This document shows positions 37,536 to 47,848 of a stretch of DNA of 64,000 bases, one piece after another. This DNA is from Bradyrhizobium tropiciagri (GTDB lineage: Bacteria; Pseudomonadota; Alphaproteobacteria; Rhizobiales; Xanthobacteraceae): the NCBI RefSeq assembly GCF_018130545.1, contig NZ_JAFCKF010000006.1, positions 124,001-188,000 on the forward strand. Reading direction: 5' to 3'. The notes under the pieces were generated by a model. It saw nothing but the letters and a program-made list of their open reading frames with translations. It did no database searches and was not told where the DNA came from. Within the stretch, counting starts at the first letter, position 1. Every line of letters begins with the position of its first letter. The translations under genes were made by a program, and so were the position numbers.

Positions 37536-38660
37536 ATGTCCAGCAACCCGTTCGAAACCGCTGACATTCTCGACGGCATCCGCCGCTGGGTCGAGATCGA
37601 GTCTCCGACCGAGCGGCCGGATCAGGTCAACAAGCTGGCCGATCTCGTCGCGGCTGGCTATCGCGACCTGCCGGCCACGGTCGAGCGCATTGCGGGGCGC
37701 GACGGCTGCGGCGATCATCTGGTCGCACGCTCGTCCTGGGGACAGGACGCGCCGGGCATTCTGGTATTGAGCCATCTCGACACAGTCCATCCGATGGGAT
37801 TCATCGAACGGTTACCGTTCAAGATCGACGGTGACAGCGCGTTCGGCCCCGGCATCTACGACATGAAGGGCGGCGCCTACCTCGCCTATCATGCGTTCCG
37901 GCAAATCTGCGCCGAAGATGCGCGGCCGCCACTCGGCATCACCCAGCTCTACGTCTCGGATGAGGAGATCGGCAGCCCGACCTCGCGTGCGCTGATCGAA
38001 GCCGAGGGCCGCAAGGCCAAATATGTGCTGGTGACCGAGCCCGCGCGCGACGGCGGCAAGATCGTCACCGGGCGCAAGGGCGTGGCGCGCTTCGACGTCA
38101 ACATCAAGGGCGCGCCGGCACATGCCGGCACGCGCCCCGAGGACGGCCGTAGCGCGATCCGGGAACTCGGCCATGTGATCCTGGCGCTGGAGGGGATGAA
38201 CGACCTCAAGCGCGGCATCACCGTCAATGTCGGCGTGGTCCGCGGCGGCACCAAGCCGAACGTGATCGCCGAAGAGGCCTATGCGGAAGTCGATCTGCGC
38301 GTACCGACCATGGCCGACGCCGACGAGCTGGTGCCGAAGATCCTCGGCATCACCTCGCGCACCGAGGGCGTCACGGTGAAGGTGACGGGTGAACTGAACC
38401 GTCCGCCCTATGAGAAGAGCAATGCCGGTGCCGCACTTTACGAACACGCCAAGGGGCTTGCCGCCGAACTCGGCTTCGAACTGATCGACGTCTTCACCGG
38501 CGGCGGTTCCGACGGCAATTTCACCGCGCCGCATACCGCGACGCTCGACGGCCTCGGCGTCGACGGCAAGGGCGCACACACCCATTATGAGCAGCTCTAT
38601 ATCTCGTCGATCGAGCCGCGCGCGCGGCTGCTCCACCGGCTCTATCAGACGCTGCGATGA
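37536..38660 (+). CDS. M20-family metallopeptidase (glutamate carboxypeptidase-like)
   Basis: 374 residues. Two-zinc amidohydrolase signatures are visible: the first His ligand in VLSHLDTVHPMG, the bridging Asp in GPGIYDMKGGAYLAYH, and the catalytic Glu pair in YVSDEEIGSP. The layout matches CPG2-like carboxypeptidase G2 / M20 enzymes of ~370-400 residues. No signal peptide, so it is cytosolic; it probably cleaves acyl-amino-acid or glutamyl bonds. It sits between the PraR-type regulator and trmB, a slot occupied by metK in many Rhizobiales. Its stop overlaps the trmB start (ATGA). Confidence 0.9.
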   Translation: MSSNPFETADILDGIRRWVEIESPTERPDQVNKLADLVAAGYRDLPATVERIAGRDGCGDHLVARSSWGQDAPGILVLSHLDTVHPMGFIERLPFKIDGDSAFGPGIYDMKGGAYLAYHAFRQICAEDARPPLGITQLYVSDEEIGSPTSRALIEAEGRKAKYVLVTEPARDGGKIVTGRKGVARFDVNIKGAPAHAGTRPEDGRSAIRELGHVILALEGMNDLKRGITVNVGVVRGGTKPNVIAEEAYAEVDLRVPTMADADELVPKILGITSRTEGVTVKVTGELNRPPYEKSNAGAALYEHAKGLAAELGFELIDVFTGGGSDGNFTAPHTATLDGLGVDGKGAHTHYEQLYISSIEPRARLLHRLYQTLR

Positions 38661-39397
38661 CTTCAGCTCCGAACGACACCGACGATCGCGAGTCTCCTGA
38701 TGACGGCGCGATGGCCCATTCGCGCGGCTCGTTCTTCGGCCGGCGCAAGGGCCACAAATTGCGCGCGCACCAGGCCGACCTGATCGACACGCTGCTGCCG
38801 CATCTGTCGGTCGACATCTCGATGCCCGCACCCGGGGCGCTGACCGAATTGTTCGATGACGGCATCGAAAACGTCAGGCTCGAGATCGGCTTCGGCGGCG
38901 GCGAGCATCTGATCGCGGAAGCGCAGGCATTCCCGGCGACCGGCTTCATCGGCTGCGAACCCTATGTCAACGGGATGGCGAAGATCCTGACCCAGATCGA
39001 GGCGCACAACGTCGGCAACATCCGACTGTTCGCCGGCGACGCCGCCGAGCTCCTGGCCTGGGCGCCAGCGCGCTCGCTTACACGTATCGACCTGATCCAT
39101 CCCGATCCCTGGCCGAAGCGGCGGCACTGGAAGCGGCGCTTCGTGCAGGATGCAACGGTCGCTGCAATGACGCGGCTGCTGCCGCCCGGCGGCGAATTCC
39201 GCTTCGTCAGCGACATCGACGATTACTGCGCCTGGACCTTGGCGCATCTGATGCGCTCGCCCGACTTCGCCTGGCTCGCCGAGCGCGCGATCGATTGGCT
39301 CGAGCCGTGGCCGAACTACACGATGACGCGCTACGGCGCCAAGGCCGAGCGCGAAGGGCGCAAGGCGGCGTATTTGAGATTCAGGCGATTGGGCTAG
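38657..39397 (+). CDS. trmB: tRNA (guanine-N7-)-methyltransferase
   Basis: 246 residues, SAM-dependent methylation of G46 in tRNA. The SAM-binding segment LEIGFGGGEHLIAEA and the catalytic-region DLIHPDPWPKRRHWKRRFVQ are diagnostic of TrmB. N-terminal FFGRRKGHKLRAHQADL is typical of the rhizobial form. Start overlaps the M20 peptidase stop by four bases, implying coupled translation. Confidence 0.95.
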   Translation: MTSAPNDTDDRESPDDGAMAHSRGSFFGRRKGHKLRAHQADLIDTLLPHLSVDISMPAPGALTELFDDGIENVRLEIGFGGGEHLIAEAQAFPATGFIGCEPYVNGMAKILTQIEAHNVGNIRLFAGDAAELLAWAPARSLTRIDLIHPDPWPKRRHWKRRFVQDATVAAMTRLLPPGGEFRFVSDIDDYCAWTLAHLMRSPDFAWLAERAIDWLEPWPNYTMTRYGAKAEREGRKAAYLRFRRLG

Positions 39398-39438
39398 TCG
39401 TCATTCGGGGGCGCGACACAGTCGCGAGCCCCGAATAG

Positions 39439-40272
39439 TCAGCCTTGCCGCGCCTTCCTGACGTCGGTCGCCTCCCAGACCATGCGCTTGCCGCGCTCGC
39501 GGCCGAGCAGCTCGATCGGATCGTGATTGTCGATGTGGCCGAACTGGCCCTTGTAGACGCTGTAGCCGCACAGCTCCTGCAAGCGGCGCGGAAAGCGCTC
39601 CGCGGTCTCGCGCGGAATGCCGAGTTGCAGGTTTTCCTGCTGTCGCATCCAGCCCCAGCAGTAGGCGCAGGAGAAGGCAAAGCGCCTCCTATCGCTGGTG
39701 TTGGCGCCACCGCCGTGCCACAGCGCGCTGTCAAACAGCATCACGCTGCCGGCCGGCATGGTCGCGGTGACCGCGTCGTAATCCCTGCCGTATTCCGGCG
39801 ACGAATCGAGTTTGTGGCTGCGCGGAATGATCCGGGTCGCGCCATTGTCGTCGCGGAAATCCGAGAGCGCCCAGATCGCGTTGATCGTGATCGGAATGTG
39901 CGGCCGCGGCAACGGGATCAATTGGGTGTCTTCATGAATCGGCTGCGCCACCTCGCCGGGGCCGAGCACCAGCGAGCAGAACGACGACAGCAGGCATTCC
40001 TTGTCCAGCACGCGCTCGACCACCGGCAACACGTTGTCATGCAGCGGCACCTCCCAGAACAGATCGTCGTAGGTCAGGAGGTTGTTGATGCGCAGCGTCT
40101 TGAAGCCTTCGAACGACGTCCGCGCAAGGCCGAGATTGTGCTCGCTCTCGATTCTGAGCACCGCCGCCTTCAATCCCTCGACCAGGTCCGGTGAAGCGGC
40201 GCGCTCGATCACGGTGTATCCGTCGTCGCGGATCCGCTCGGCGTGCGATTGGATGTCGGCGTCCGTCAGCAT
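39439..40272 (-). CDS. Phytanoyl-CoA dioxygenase family protein
   Basis: 277 residues, Fe(II)/2-oxoglutarate oxygenase fold. The metal-binding H-x-D is seen in QPIHEDTQLIPL, with a distal His and the 2-oxoglutarate-binding Arg in WHGGGANTSDRRRFAFS. Members hydroxylate diverse small molecules, including phytanoyl-CoA, ectoine and halogenase-type substrates, so the substrate here is open. It converges on trmB and is a single-gene unit. The start at 40272 excludes an upstream extension that runs into repeat copy C. Confidence 0.87.
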   Translation of the reverse strand: MLTDADIQSHAERIRDDGYTVIERAASPDLVEGLKAAVLRIESEHNLGLARTSFEGFKTLRINNLLTYDDLFWEVPLHDNVLPVVERVLDKECLLSSFCSLVLGPGEVAQPIHEDTQLIPLPRPHIPITINAIWALSDFRDDNGATRIIPRSHKLDSSPEYGRDYDAVTATMPAGSVMLFDSALWHGGGANTSDRRRFAFSCAYCWGWMRQQENLQLGIPRETAERFPRRLQELCGYSVYKGQFGHIDNHDPIELLGRERGKRMVWEATDVRKARQG

Positions 40273-40354
40273 GACAATCTCCCCGTTGGCGCTGTGTCGC
40301 GCCTTGCGGAAAGCATAGCGGAACGCGCTGAGTTTGGGAGATATTTTGACGGTA

Positions 40355-40456
40355 CCGTCACCCTGAGGAGCGCGGAACGCGCGTCTCGAAGGGTCGACGG
40401 CCACCGACCGGGCCGTGCATCCTTCGAGACGCGCTACGCGCTCCTCAGGATGACGG
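40355..40456. repeat. Palindromic repeat family 2, copy C
   Basis: 102 bases with inverted ends CCGTCACCCTGAGGAGCG and CTCCTCAGGATGACGG and inner CGTCTCGAAGG / CCTTCGAGACG blocks. It lies between the phytanoyl-dioxygenase start and the DUF2336 stop, both minus-strand genes. Confidence 0.85.
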
Positions 40457-40477
40457 AATGAAGAGTGTCCTTGCGGG

Positions 40478-41548
40478 CTACCGCGACTTCCAGAAATCCA
40501 CGACGCGCTGCGCCGTCGACGGCATCAGGCGCGTGAAGTTCACCCGCGCGCCTTCGATATCGGCCGGCGACGGCACACGGTTCGGCCCGAGCCGCATCAG
40601 GATCAGGGCACGCACGGTTGGCCATTCGAAGCCGATCGTCTTGCCGGCGATCAGGATCGGATCGTAGCGGTCGCCGGAGATCAGGCGATCGAGCGTGACG
40701 ATCTTCACACTGGCCATCGCGGCGATCGCCGCGACGCATTCCTCGTATTTGAAGGCCTTTGCGAAGCCTGCCACCGCGGCCTCGTTCAATTGGCCGGCGC
40801 GATGCAGCGCCAGGATCGTGCGCTGGGCGGCGGCGAAATCGCGGCCCTCGACCTGCGCGACGACGCCCTCGATCTCGCTCAACGCCAGCTTGATCTCGGC
40901 CTGCCGTTCCGGTTTGGCGACGATGTGCAGACGGCGGCGGATCACGTCGATCGAACCGGCCAGCAGGCCTTTCAGATGCTCGGGCGGAAGATCGTCACGG
41001 CGGCCGATCCGCAAGGTCAGCACGCCGTCCTGGCTGGCACGGCGCACCATCGTCGCAAAGGAGATGTCGGAGAACGCGGCGCCCGCATTGCCGGCCGCGC
41101 ATCGGATCACGTCGCGATCGCCGCGACGGACGAGGACATCGGTCAGCGCGGTCGAGATCTTCGACCGTTCGGCCATCGCAAGCAGATGGCCCTGACCCTT
41201 GGCATTGGCGATCTCGACCAGCACCTTGTCGTCAATCACCGGCGAGCGCCGCAGCACCGGCCCCGCGATCGCGACCTCGTCTTCGCGGGCGAGTTGCCCG
41301 ACCAGGCGCCGCGGCGCATTGGCGAGTGGCGCGAGCCGTTCGGCGAGATCGATCCGCGCCGCGAGCTCGGCATGCGGCACCAGGCTGGTCAGCACCCCGT
41401 CGAACAGGTCGATATGATCGGGACGGAAGCTCGAGGCGCCCTGCAGGAACAGCTCGCCGAGCCGCCGCGCGGCGTCGGCGCGGCGCTGTGGGTCGCCGCG
41501 ACGGACGATGTCGTCGAGTTCCGGGATCAGCGCAGGGGCTGTCGTCAT
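40478..41548 (-). CDS. DUF2336 domain protein
   Basis: 356 residues, almost entirely helical, with [13 protein letters not shown] and [24 protein letters not shown] near the N-terminus and a C-terminal [35 protein letters not shown] segment. This pattern matches DUF2336 proteins, which are common in alphaproteobacteria and have HEAT-like repeats; no molecular function is established. No signal peptide or membrane segment. It diverges from the rimP operon, with 346 bases in between. Confidence 0.85.
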   Translation of the reverse strand: MTTAPALIPELDDIVRRGDPQRRADAARRLGELFLQGASSFRPDHIDLFDGVLTSLVPHAELAARIDLAERLAPLANAPRRLVGQLAREDEVAIAGPVLRRSPVIDDKVLVEIANAKGQGHLLAMAERSKISTALTDVLVRRGDRDVIRCAAGNAGAAFSDISFATMVRRASQDGVLTLRIGRRDDLPPEHLKGLLAGSIDVIRRRLHIVAKPERQAEIKLALSEIEGVVAQVEGRDFAAAQRTILALHRAGQLNEAAVAGFAKAFKYEECVAAIAAMASVKIVTLDRLISGDRYDPILIAGKTIGFEWPTVRALILMRLGPNRVPSPADIEGARVNFTRLMPSTAQRVVDFWKSR

Positions 41549-41713
41549 GAGCCTTGTCCAACCGGCGACTTCTGCCGATTTTCGGCAATCTATGACCCCG
41601 TTCGTAAACGGAGGGTTAGATCGAATCCGGCTCCGGGACGCCGCAAAATCGCGTTCCGCGGGGCCCGGAGGCCTTGCCGGACCCCGGCAAAAGGGCTATA
41701 TCCACCGCAACTT

Positions 41714-41737
41714 ATGGTATCTCATACGATCGCGTAG
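41714..41737 (+). CDS. Possible leader peptide MVSHTIA
   Basis: ATG GTA TCT CAT ACG ATC GCG TAG, ending three bases before the terminator stem. No strong ribosome site is seen (AAAAGGG is about 20 bases upstream), so translation is uncertain. It has no run of one amino acid as in classic biosynthetic attenuators. Reported because of its position. Confidence 0.25.
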   Translation: MVSHTIA

Positions 41738-41739
41738 GA

Positions 41740-41769
41740 GAGTGGGCCCCCCGGGACCCGCTCTTTTTT
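41740..41769 (+). terminator. Intrinsic terminator inside the rimP leader
   Basis: GAGTGGG (41740-41746) pairs with CCCGCTC (41757-41763), one G-T pair included, directly followed by six T. It is 125 bases before the rimP start codon. Confidence 0.7.
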
Positions 41770-41894
41770 ATTACCTGACGGGACCCAACGAGGCCGGGTC
41801 CAGTTTGGGTAGCGTTAGCGGCCCCTTAAGGCCACCTGAACAACACAACAGACCTCAGCAGCCTTTAGACGTTAGACAGCTTTTGACACTGGAT

Positions 41895-42683
41895 ATGACC
41901 GATCCGATCGCCACGCCCGTGGACACCGAACTGCTCGCCGAGCCGCGGCTTGTCGTCGAGCCCGGGGTCGCGGCGCGCGTCGCTGCGGTCGCCGTCCCGG
42001 TGCTGCAGGGCATGGGCTATCGCCTGGTGCGCATCAAGGTCTCGGGCGACGCCGGCTGCACCGTGCAGATCATGGCGGAACGCCCCGACGGCTCGATGCA
42101 GCTCGAGGATTGCGAGGCGATCTCGCGCGCGCTGTCGCCGGTGCTCGATGTCGCCGATCCGATCGAGCGCGCCTACCGGCTGGAAATTTCATCGCCCGGC
42201 ATCGACCGACCGCTGGTGCGCCGCTCCGACTTCGAGCGCTACACCGGCCATCTCGTGAAGATCGAGATGGCGGTGCCGCATGAGGGCCGCAAGCGGTTCC
42301 GCGGCCTGCTCGCCGGCGTCGAAGGCAATGCCGTGCGTATCAAGCGTGACGATCCGCGTCCGACCGAGGACGCCGAGGTTCTGCTGGTGATGGAAGACAT
42401 CTCGGACGCGCGGCTGGTGCTGACCGACGAGCTGATCGAGGAATCGATGCGCCGCGGCAAGGCCGCCGAACGCGAGCTGCGCCGCGAGCTCGGCCTCGCG
42501 CCGCCGCAGCCGGCCCACGCCAAGAACAGCGATCCTACCAAGAGCCAAAAGCCGAAACCCAAGTCCGATCACAAGCCTGGTACCAAGCCCGGCAACAAGC
42601 CGGCGCCGACCAACACCAAAAAGCACCGCCTGGCCGCCGAGCGCGCGCGCCGTGGCGAGATCGATCCATTCGAAGGAGACTAA
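41895..42683 (+). CDS. rimP: Ribosome maturation factor RimP
   Basis: 262 residues; assists 30S subunit maturation. Conserved features are [15 protein letters not shown], the [23 protein letters not shown] segment and [26 protein letters not shown]. The RimP core ends around residue 185; the last ~60 residues are Lys/Pro/Asn-rich (for example [18 protein letters not shown]), a low-complexity tail. The ATG at 41895 is chosen because upstream in-frame codons lie in the leader. nusA starts three bases after its stop. Confidence 0.95.
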   Translation: MTDPIATPVDTELLAEPRLVVEPGVAARVAAVAVPVLQGMGYRLVRIKVSGDAGCTVQIMAERPDGSMQLEDCEAISRALSPVLDVADPIERAYRLEISSPGIDRPLVRRSDFERYTGHLVKIEMAVPHEGRKRFRGLLAGVEGNAVRIKRDDPRPTEDAEVLLVMEDISDARLVLTDELIEESMRRGKAAERELRRELGLAPPQPAHAKNSDPTKSQKPKPKSDHKPGTKPGNKPAPTNTKKHRLAAERARRGEIDPFEGD

Positions 42684-42686
42684 GCC

Positions 42687-44300
42687 ATGGCAGTCAGCGC
42701 CAACAAACTCGAACTGCTGCAGATCGCAGACGCAGTTGCGCGCGAAAAGTCGATCGACCGCTCCATCGTGATCGCGGCGATGGAAGACGCCATCGCCAAG
42801 GCCGCACGCGCCCGCTACGGCAGCGAGACCGACGTCCATGCCGAGATCGATGCCAAGAAGGGCGAGCTGCGGCTGACCCGCCACATGCTGGTGGTCGATG
42901 TCGTTGAAAACTCGTCGAACCAGATTTCGCTGCACGATGCGCAGCGCGCCAATCCCGGTGCCCAGGTCGGCGACACCATCGCCGACACGCTGCCGCCGCT
43001 GGAATATGGCCGCATCGCCGCGCAGTCCGCCAAGCAGGTGATCGTGCAGAAGGTGCGCGAGGCCGAGCGCGACCGGCAGTATCAGGAATTCAAGGATCGC
43101 ATCGGCGACATCGTCAACGGCATCGTCAAGCGCGTCGAATATGGCAGCGTGATCGTCGACCTCGGCCGCGGCGAAGCGATCGTGCGCCGCGACGAGATGC
43201 TGCCGCGCGAAGTGTTCCGCAACGGCGACCGGGTCCGCGCCTATATCTTCGACGTCCGCCGCGAGACCCGCGGTCCGCAGATCTTCCTGTCGCGCACCCA
43301 TCCGCAGTTCATGGCGAAGCTGTTCGCGCAGGAAGTGCCGGAAATCTATGACGGCATCGTCGAGATCAAGGCGGTCGCCCGCGATCCCGGCTCGCGCGCC
43401 AAGATCGGCGTGATCTCGCGCGATTCCTCGGTCGACCCGGTCGGCGCCTGCGTCGGCATGCGCGGCTCGCGCGTGCAGGCCGTGGTGAACGAGCTGCAGG
43501 GCGAGAAGATCGACATCATTCCGTGGTCGCCCGACATCGCGACCTTCGTGGTCAACGCGCTGGCGCCGGCCGAAGTCGCCAAGGTCGTGATCGACGAAGA
43601 GCGCGAGCGCATCGAGGTCGTGGTTCCCGACACCAACAACCAGCTGTCGCTGGCGATCGGCCGCCGCGGCCAGAACGTCCGCCTCGCCTCGCAGCTCACT
43701 GGCTGGGACATCGACATCCTGACCGAGCAGGAAGAATCGGAGCGCCGCCAGGCCGACTTCGAGAACTCGACCCGCGTGTTCATGGAAGCGCTCAATGTCG
43801 ACGAAGTGGTCGGCCAGCTGCTCGCTTCCGAAGGCTTCACCTCGGTCGAGGAACTCGCACTGGTCGACGTCAAGGAACTCGCCGGCATCGAAGGTTTCGA
43901 CGAGGAGACCGCGACCGAGCTGCAGACCCGCGCCCGCGAATATCTGGAACAGCTCGAGGCCGAACTGGAAGCCAAGCGCAAGGAACTCGGCGTCGAGGAC
44001 GCCATGAAGGACGTCCCCGGCATCACCGGCAAGATGCTGGTGAAGCTCGGCGAGAACGACGTGAAGACCGTCGAAGATCTCGCCGGCTGCGCCACCGACG
44101 ATCTGGTCGGCTGGACCGAGCGCAAGGAAGGCAGCGAGCCGACCAAGCATGCCGGGTTCCTCGACGGCATCGAGATCTCGCGCGACGAAGCCGAGGCCGT
44201 GATCATGCAGGCCCGCCTCAAGGCCGGCTGGATCACCGAGGCCGATCTCGCCAAGCCTGCTGAGGAGGCCGAGGCCGCCGAAGCAGAAACGGCGTCGTAA
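42687..44300 (+). CDS. nusA: Transcription termination/antitermination factor NusA
   Basis: 537 residues; binds RNA polymerase and nascent RNA to control pausing, termination and antitermination. Domains: N-terminal polymerase-binding (~1-125), S1 ([26 protein letters not shown]), KH1 and KH2 ([31 protein letters not shown] and [24 protein letters not shown]), then C-terminal acidic repeats with helix-hairpin-helix-like [21 protein letters not shown]. The tail is Glu/Ala-rich. It may itself regulate the upstream attenuator, as NusA autoregulates its operon in E. coli. Confidence 0.97.
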   Translation: MAVSANKLELLQIADAVAREKSIDRSIVIAAMEDAIAKAARARYGSETDVHAEIDAKKGELRLTRHMLVVDVVENSSNQISLHDAQRANPGAQVGDTIADTLPPLEYGRIAAQSAKQVIVQKVREAERDRQYQEFKDRIGDIVNGIVKRVEYGSVIVDLGRGEAIVRRDEMLPREVFRNGDRVRAYIFDVRRETRGPQIFLSRTHPQFMAKLFAQEVPEIYDGIVEIKAVARDPGSRAKIGVISRDSSVDPVGACVGMRGSRVQAVVNELQGEKIDIIPWSPDIATFVVNALAPAEVAKVVIDEERERIEVVVPDTNNQLSLAIGRRGQNVRLASQLTGWDIDILTEQEESERRQADFENSTRVFMEALNVDEVVGQLLASEGFTSVEELALVDVKELAGIEGFDEETATELQTRAREYLEQLEAELEAKRKELGVEDAMKDVPGITGKMLVKLGENDVKTVEDLAGCATDDLVGWTERKEGSEPTKHAGFLDGIEISRDEAEAVIMQARLKAGWITEADLAKPAEEAEAAEAETAS

Positions 44301-44315
44301 GGAGATGCCCCACGG

Positions 44316-45002
44316 ATGCTCGCTCAGGCTGACCCCGATCTCGACGATGGGCCGCGGACGCAGAAGTCCGCGACCACGCGGATGTGCGCGGTCAGCCGCG
44401 AGGTGCGTCCGCTCGACGAGCTGATCCGGTTCGTCGTCTCGCCGACGGGCGAGGTGATCCCCGACCTCAAGCGCAAGCTGCCCGGCCGCGGATTATGGGT
44501 TTCCGCGTCGCGGCGCAGCGTTGCGGAAGCGGTCCGTCGTCACCAATTTAGCAAGGGATTCAAGCGCGATGTCCGTGTCGCGCCGACCCTTCCCGCCGAC
44601 ACCGAGACCCTCCTGGTGCGCAGCGTGACCGAGGCCCTGGCGATGGCCGCCAAGGCCGGTCAGGTCGTTGCGGGCTTCGGCAAGGTCGAGGACGCACTCA
44701 ACCGGAACGAAACTGCAGCCCTGATCCACGCTTCGGACGGCGCCGCGGACGGAATCCGCAAATTGGACGCGATCCTCAGGCAAAGGGGCGAAAAACGTGG
44801 TGAATCGGCGGTAATCGCCGTCGTCAATGTTTTGACGTCGGATGAATTGGATTTGGCACTTGGGCGGTCAAATGTGATACATGCTGCGCTGCTCGCGGGC
44901 CCGGCGAGCAAGACGTTCCTGTCGCGCTGCCAGATGCTGGTCCGATACCGGATGGCCGACGACGACAAGACCGCCGAAGCGGCCAGAAATTCCAGAGCCT
45001 GA
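44316..45002 (+). CDS. YlxR-family nucleic-acid-binding protein with L7Ae-like C-terminal domain
   Basis: 228 residues. The N-terminal YlxR (DUF448) domain shows TTRMCAVSREVRPLDELIRFV and PDLKRKLPGRGLWVSASR, the conserved RNA-contacting patch. The C-terminal ~130 residues look like an L7Ae/L30e domain (LAMAAKAGQVVAGFGKVEDAL). YlxR binds nucleic acids and is usually encoded between nusA and infB; it may affect rRNA or polymerase function. It starts 15 bases after nusA. Confidence 0.9.
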   Translation: MLAQADPDLDDGPRTQKSATTRMCAVSREVRPLDELIRFVVSPTGEVIPDLKRKLPGRGLWVSASRRSVAEAVRRHQFSKGFKRDVRVAPTLPADTETLLVRSVTEALAMAAKAGQVVAGFGKVEDALNRNETAALIHASDGAADGIRKLDAILRQRGEKRGESAVIAVVNVLTSDELDLALGRSNVIHAALLAGPASKTFLSRCQMLVRYRMADDDKTAEAARNSRA

Positions 45003-45023
45003 TCCAGGAAGGCGGACGCCGTC

Positions 45024-45043
45024 TTTCCGACCGGATCATGCTC
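45024..45043. repeat. Possible half-copy of repeat family 3
   Basis: TTTCCGACCGGATCATGCTC resembles the right half of family 3 (TTTTCCGGATCATGCTC) with a three-base insertion. It lies between the YlxR gene and infB. Confidence 0.4.
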
Positions 45044-45111
45044 AGCAGAAGAACGACGCATTGAAGGATTTGTGCGGCAAACGCACAGCGAAACGAGATT
45101 AGGACTGCTGA

Positions 45112-47799
45112 ATGGTTGATACCAAGACCCCTGGCGACAAGACTCTGAGTGTCCCGAGCAAGACGTTGTCGCTGAAGCCGCGCGTCGAGACGGGCACCGT
45201 GCGCCAGAGCTTCAGCCACGGCCGGACCAAGCAGGTCGTGGTCGAGAAGCGCGGCAAGCGCCGCGTCGGTGGCGACGGCCCCGGCGAGGCGCATGCGCCG
45301 GAACCCGTGGTTGCAAAGCCTGCGGCACCTCCTGTCGCCAAGCCCCCGCTCGGCCGCCCCGCGGCCCCGCCGCAGCGTAACACCCGCTCCGGCGTGGTGC
45401 TGCCGACCCTGACCGAGGACGAGCGTTCCGCGCGCGCCAACGCGCTTGCCGACGCGCGCCAGCGCGACGTCGAGGAGCGCCGCCAGGCTGAAGAGGAAGC
45501 CAAGCGCCGCGCCATCCGCGAAGCCGCCGAGAAGGTCGAGCGCGAGGCCGCCGAAACCCGCCGCAAGGCGGAAGAAGAGCGCCATCGCCACGAGGAAGAG
45601 GCCAAGCGCAAGGCCGAGGTCGAGGCCAAGCGCCGCTTTGGCGAGGGCGAGGGCAAGCCCGCCGCGCCGGCCGCCACGGCACCCAGGCCCGCGACAGCCG
45701 CACCTGCATCTGCTCCGGCCGCCCGCGCGCCCGCAGCCCGCCCGACGACCACGACAACCGCGCGCACACCGGCCTCTGCGCCGCGGGCGCCGGCGGTTGC
45801 GGCCGGACCGGACGAAGACGAGGGTCCGCGCATGGTGCGTCGCCCCGGAGGCGCCGTGCGCCCCGTCGCGGCTCCGAAAACCACCCACAAGCCTGGTCCG
45901 CAGAAGGAGCGCGGTCGCCTCACGCTGACCACTGCGCTCAACGCCGACGACGTGCGCGAGCGCTCGATTGCCTCGTTCCGCCGCCGCACCCAGCGCCTGA
46001 AGGGGCATGCGTCGAACGAGCCGAAGGAAAAGCTGATCCGCGAAGTCGTCATTCCGGAAGCGATCACGATCCAGGAACTCGCGAACCGTATGTCGGAACG
46101 CGCGGTCGACGTCATCCGCATGCTGATGAAGCAGGGCGCGATGCACAAGATCACCGACGTGATCGATGCCGACACCGCGCAGCTGATCGCCGAAGAGCTC
46201 GGCCACAGCGTCAAGCGCGTCGCGGCGTCCGACGTTGAAGAAGGCCTGTTCGACGTCGTCGACAATTCCACCGACACCGAGCCGCGTTCGCCGGTCGTTA
46301 CCGTCATGGGTCACGTCGACCACGGCAAGACCTCGCTGCTCGACGCGCTGCGCCACGCCAACGTGGTGTCCGGCGAAGCCGGCGGCATTACCCAGCATAT
46401 CGGCGCCTATCAGGTGCTGTCGCCCGAGAGCGGCACCAAGATCACCTTCATCGACACGCCCGGCCACGCCGCGTTCACCGCGATGCGCGCCCGCGGCGCC
46501 AAGGTCACCGACATTGTCGTGCTGGTGGTCGCGGCCGATGACGGCGTGATGCCGCAGACGATCGAGGCGATCAACCACGCCAAGGCGGCCAAGGTGCCGA
46601 TGATCGTGGCGATCAACAAGATCGACAAGCCCGATGCGCGGCCCGAGCGCGTGCGCACCGAGCTGCTGCAGTACGAGGTGCAGGTCGAATCGCTCGGCGG
46701 CGACGTCGTGGACGTCGAGGTCTCGGCCAAGAACAAGACCAATCTCGACAAGCTGCTCGAGATGATCGCGCTGCAGGCTGAAATCCTCGATCTGAAGACC
46801 AACTCGGAGCGTCCGGCGGAAGGCACCGTGATCGAAGCCAAGCTCGATCGCGGCCGCGGTCCGGTCGCGACCGTGCTGGTCCAGCGCGGCACGCTGCGCG
46901 TCGGCGACATCATCGTGGCCGGCGCCGAGATGGGCCGCGTCCGCGCCTTGATCTCCGACCAGGGTGAGAATCTCGAAGAGGCCGGTCCGTCCGTGCCGGT
47001 CGAGGTGCTCGGCTTCAACGGCCCGCCGGAAGCCGGCGATCGTCTGGCCGTTGTCGAGAACGAAGCCCGCGCCCGCCAGGTCACGAGCTACCGTGCGCAC
47101 CAGAAGCGCGAGAACGCGGCTGCCTCGATCTCCGGCATGCGCGGCTCGCTCGAGCAGATGATGTCGCAGCTGAAGACCGCGGGCCGCAAGGAGTTCCCGC
47201 TGATCGTCAAGGCCGACGTGCAGGGCTCGCTGGAAGCGATCCTGGGCTCGCTGGAGAAGCTCGGCACCGACGAAGTCGCCGCTCGCATCCTGCATGCGGG
47301 TGTCGGCGGTATCTCGGAGTCCGACGTCACGCTGGCGGAAGGTTTCAACGCCGCGATCATCGGCTTCTCGGTCCGCGCCAACAAGGAAGCGGCTGCGGCA
47401 GCCAAGCGCAACGGCATCGAGATCCGCTACTACAACATCATCTACGACCTCGTGGATGACATCAAAAAGGCGATGTCCGGCCTGCTCGCGCCCACGCTGC
47501 GCGAAACCATGCTGGGCAACGCGCAGATCCTGGAGGTGTTCAACATTTCCAAGGTCGGCAAGGTCGCGGGTTGCCGCGTCACCGACGGCACCGTGGAGCG
47601 CGGCGCCAATGTTCGCCTGATCCGCGACAACGTCGTGGTGCACGAAGGCAAGCTGTCGACGCTGAAGCGCTTCAAGGATGAAGTGAAGGAAGTGGTCTCC
47701 GGCCAAGAGTGTGGCATGGCATTCGAGAACTACGGCGACATGCGTGTCGGCGACGTGATCGAATGTTACCGCATCGAAACGATCCAGCGCTCCCTGTAA
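45112..47799 (+). CDS. infB: Translation initiation factor IF-2
   Basis: 895 residues; delivers initiator tRNA to the 30S subunit. A long Lys/Glu/Ala/Pro-rich N-terminal region (~1-310) includes a coiled-coil-like [20 protein letters not shown] stretch. The GTPase domain follows with [18 protein letters not shown] (G1), [17 protein letters not shown] (G3) and [12 protein letters not shown] (G4). Domains II-IV then run to the end. All GTPase motifs are intact. It begins 109 bases after the YlxR gene; possible internal starts for shorter IF-2 forms were not assessed. Confidence 0.97.
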   Translation: MVDTKTPGDKTLSVPSKTLSLKPRVETGTVRQSFSHGRTKQVVVEKRGKRRVGGDGPGEAHAPEPVVAKPAAPPVAKPPLGRPAAPPQRNTRSGVVLPTLTEDERSARANALADARQRDVEERRQAEEEAKRRAIREAAEKVEREAAETRRKAEEERHRHEEEAKRKAEVEAKRRFGEGEGKPAAPAATAPRPATAAPASAPAARAPAARPTTTTTARTPASAPRAPAVAAGPDEDEGPRMVRRPGGAVRPVAAPKTTHKPGPQKERGRLTLTTALNADDVRERSIASFRRRTQRLKGHASNEPKEKLIREVVIPEAITIQELANRMSERAVDVIRMLMKQGAMHKITDVIDADTAQLIAEELGHSVKRVAASDVEEGLFDVVDNSTDTEPRSPVVTVMGHVDHGKTSLLDALRHANVVSGEAGGITQHIGAYQVLSPESGTKITFIDTPGHAAFTAMRARGAKVTDIVVLVVAADDGVMPQTIEAINHAKAAKVPMIVAINKIDKPDARPERVRTELLQYEVQVESLGGDVVDVEVSAKNKTNLDKLLEMIALQAEILDLKTNSERPAEGTVIEAKLDRGRGPVATVLVQRGTLRVGDIIVAGAEMGRVRALISDQGENLEEAGPSVPVEVLGFNGPPEAGDRLAVVENEARARQVTSYRAHQKRENAAASISGMRGSLEQMMSQLKTAGRKEFPLIVKADVQGSLEAILGSLEKLGTDEVAARILHAGVGGISESDVTLAEGFNAAIIGFSVRANKEAAAAAKRNGIEIRYYNIIYDLVDDIKKAMSGLLAPTLRETMLGNAQILEVFNISKVGKVAGCRVTDGTVERGANVRLIRDNVVVHEGKLSTLKRFKDEVKEVVSGQECGMAFENYGDMRVGDVIECYRIETIQRSL

Positions 47800-47848
47800 G
47801 TCCAAATCTTACCAAGCGTTGGGTCCATTTGACTGAAAATGCGACGAC

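Larger units (their letters stand above)
41660..41801 (+). promoter_or_regulatory. Structured rimP-operon leader with possible attenuator
   Basis: In order: GGGGCCC at 41660-41666; a TTGCCGG-ACC-CCGGCAA hairpin (41674-41690); a seven-codon frame (41714-41737); an intrinsic terminator hairpin plus T6 (41740-41769); and a GGACCC / GGGTCC hairpin (41781-41801). The GGGGCCC at 41660 could pair with GGGCCCC at 41744-41750 in the terminator stem, offering an alternative fold. No upstream plus-strand gene ends here, so the terminator must act on the rimP transcript itself if the promoter lies upstream of it. Confidence 0.55.

Noticed and set aside
42189-44150. Antisense frame of 653 codons opposite nusA
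   Set aside because: Shadow of nusA, which has S1 and KH motifs in the correct order.
44824-47805. Very long antisense reading frame (993 codons) opposite infB
   Set aside because: infB on the plus strand has all GTPase motifs. The antisense frame is His/Asp/Arg-rich with no recognisable domain, as expected of a GC-rich shadow.
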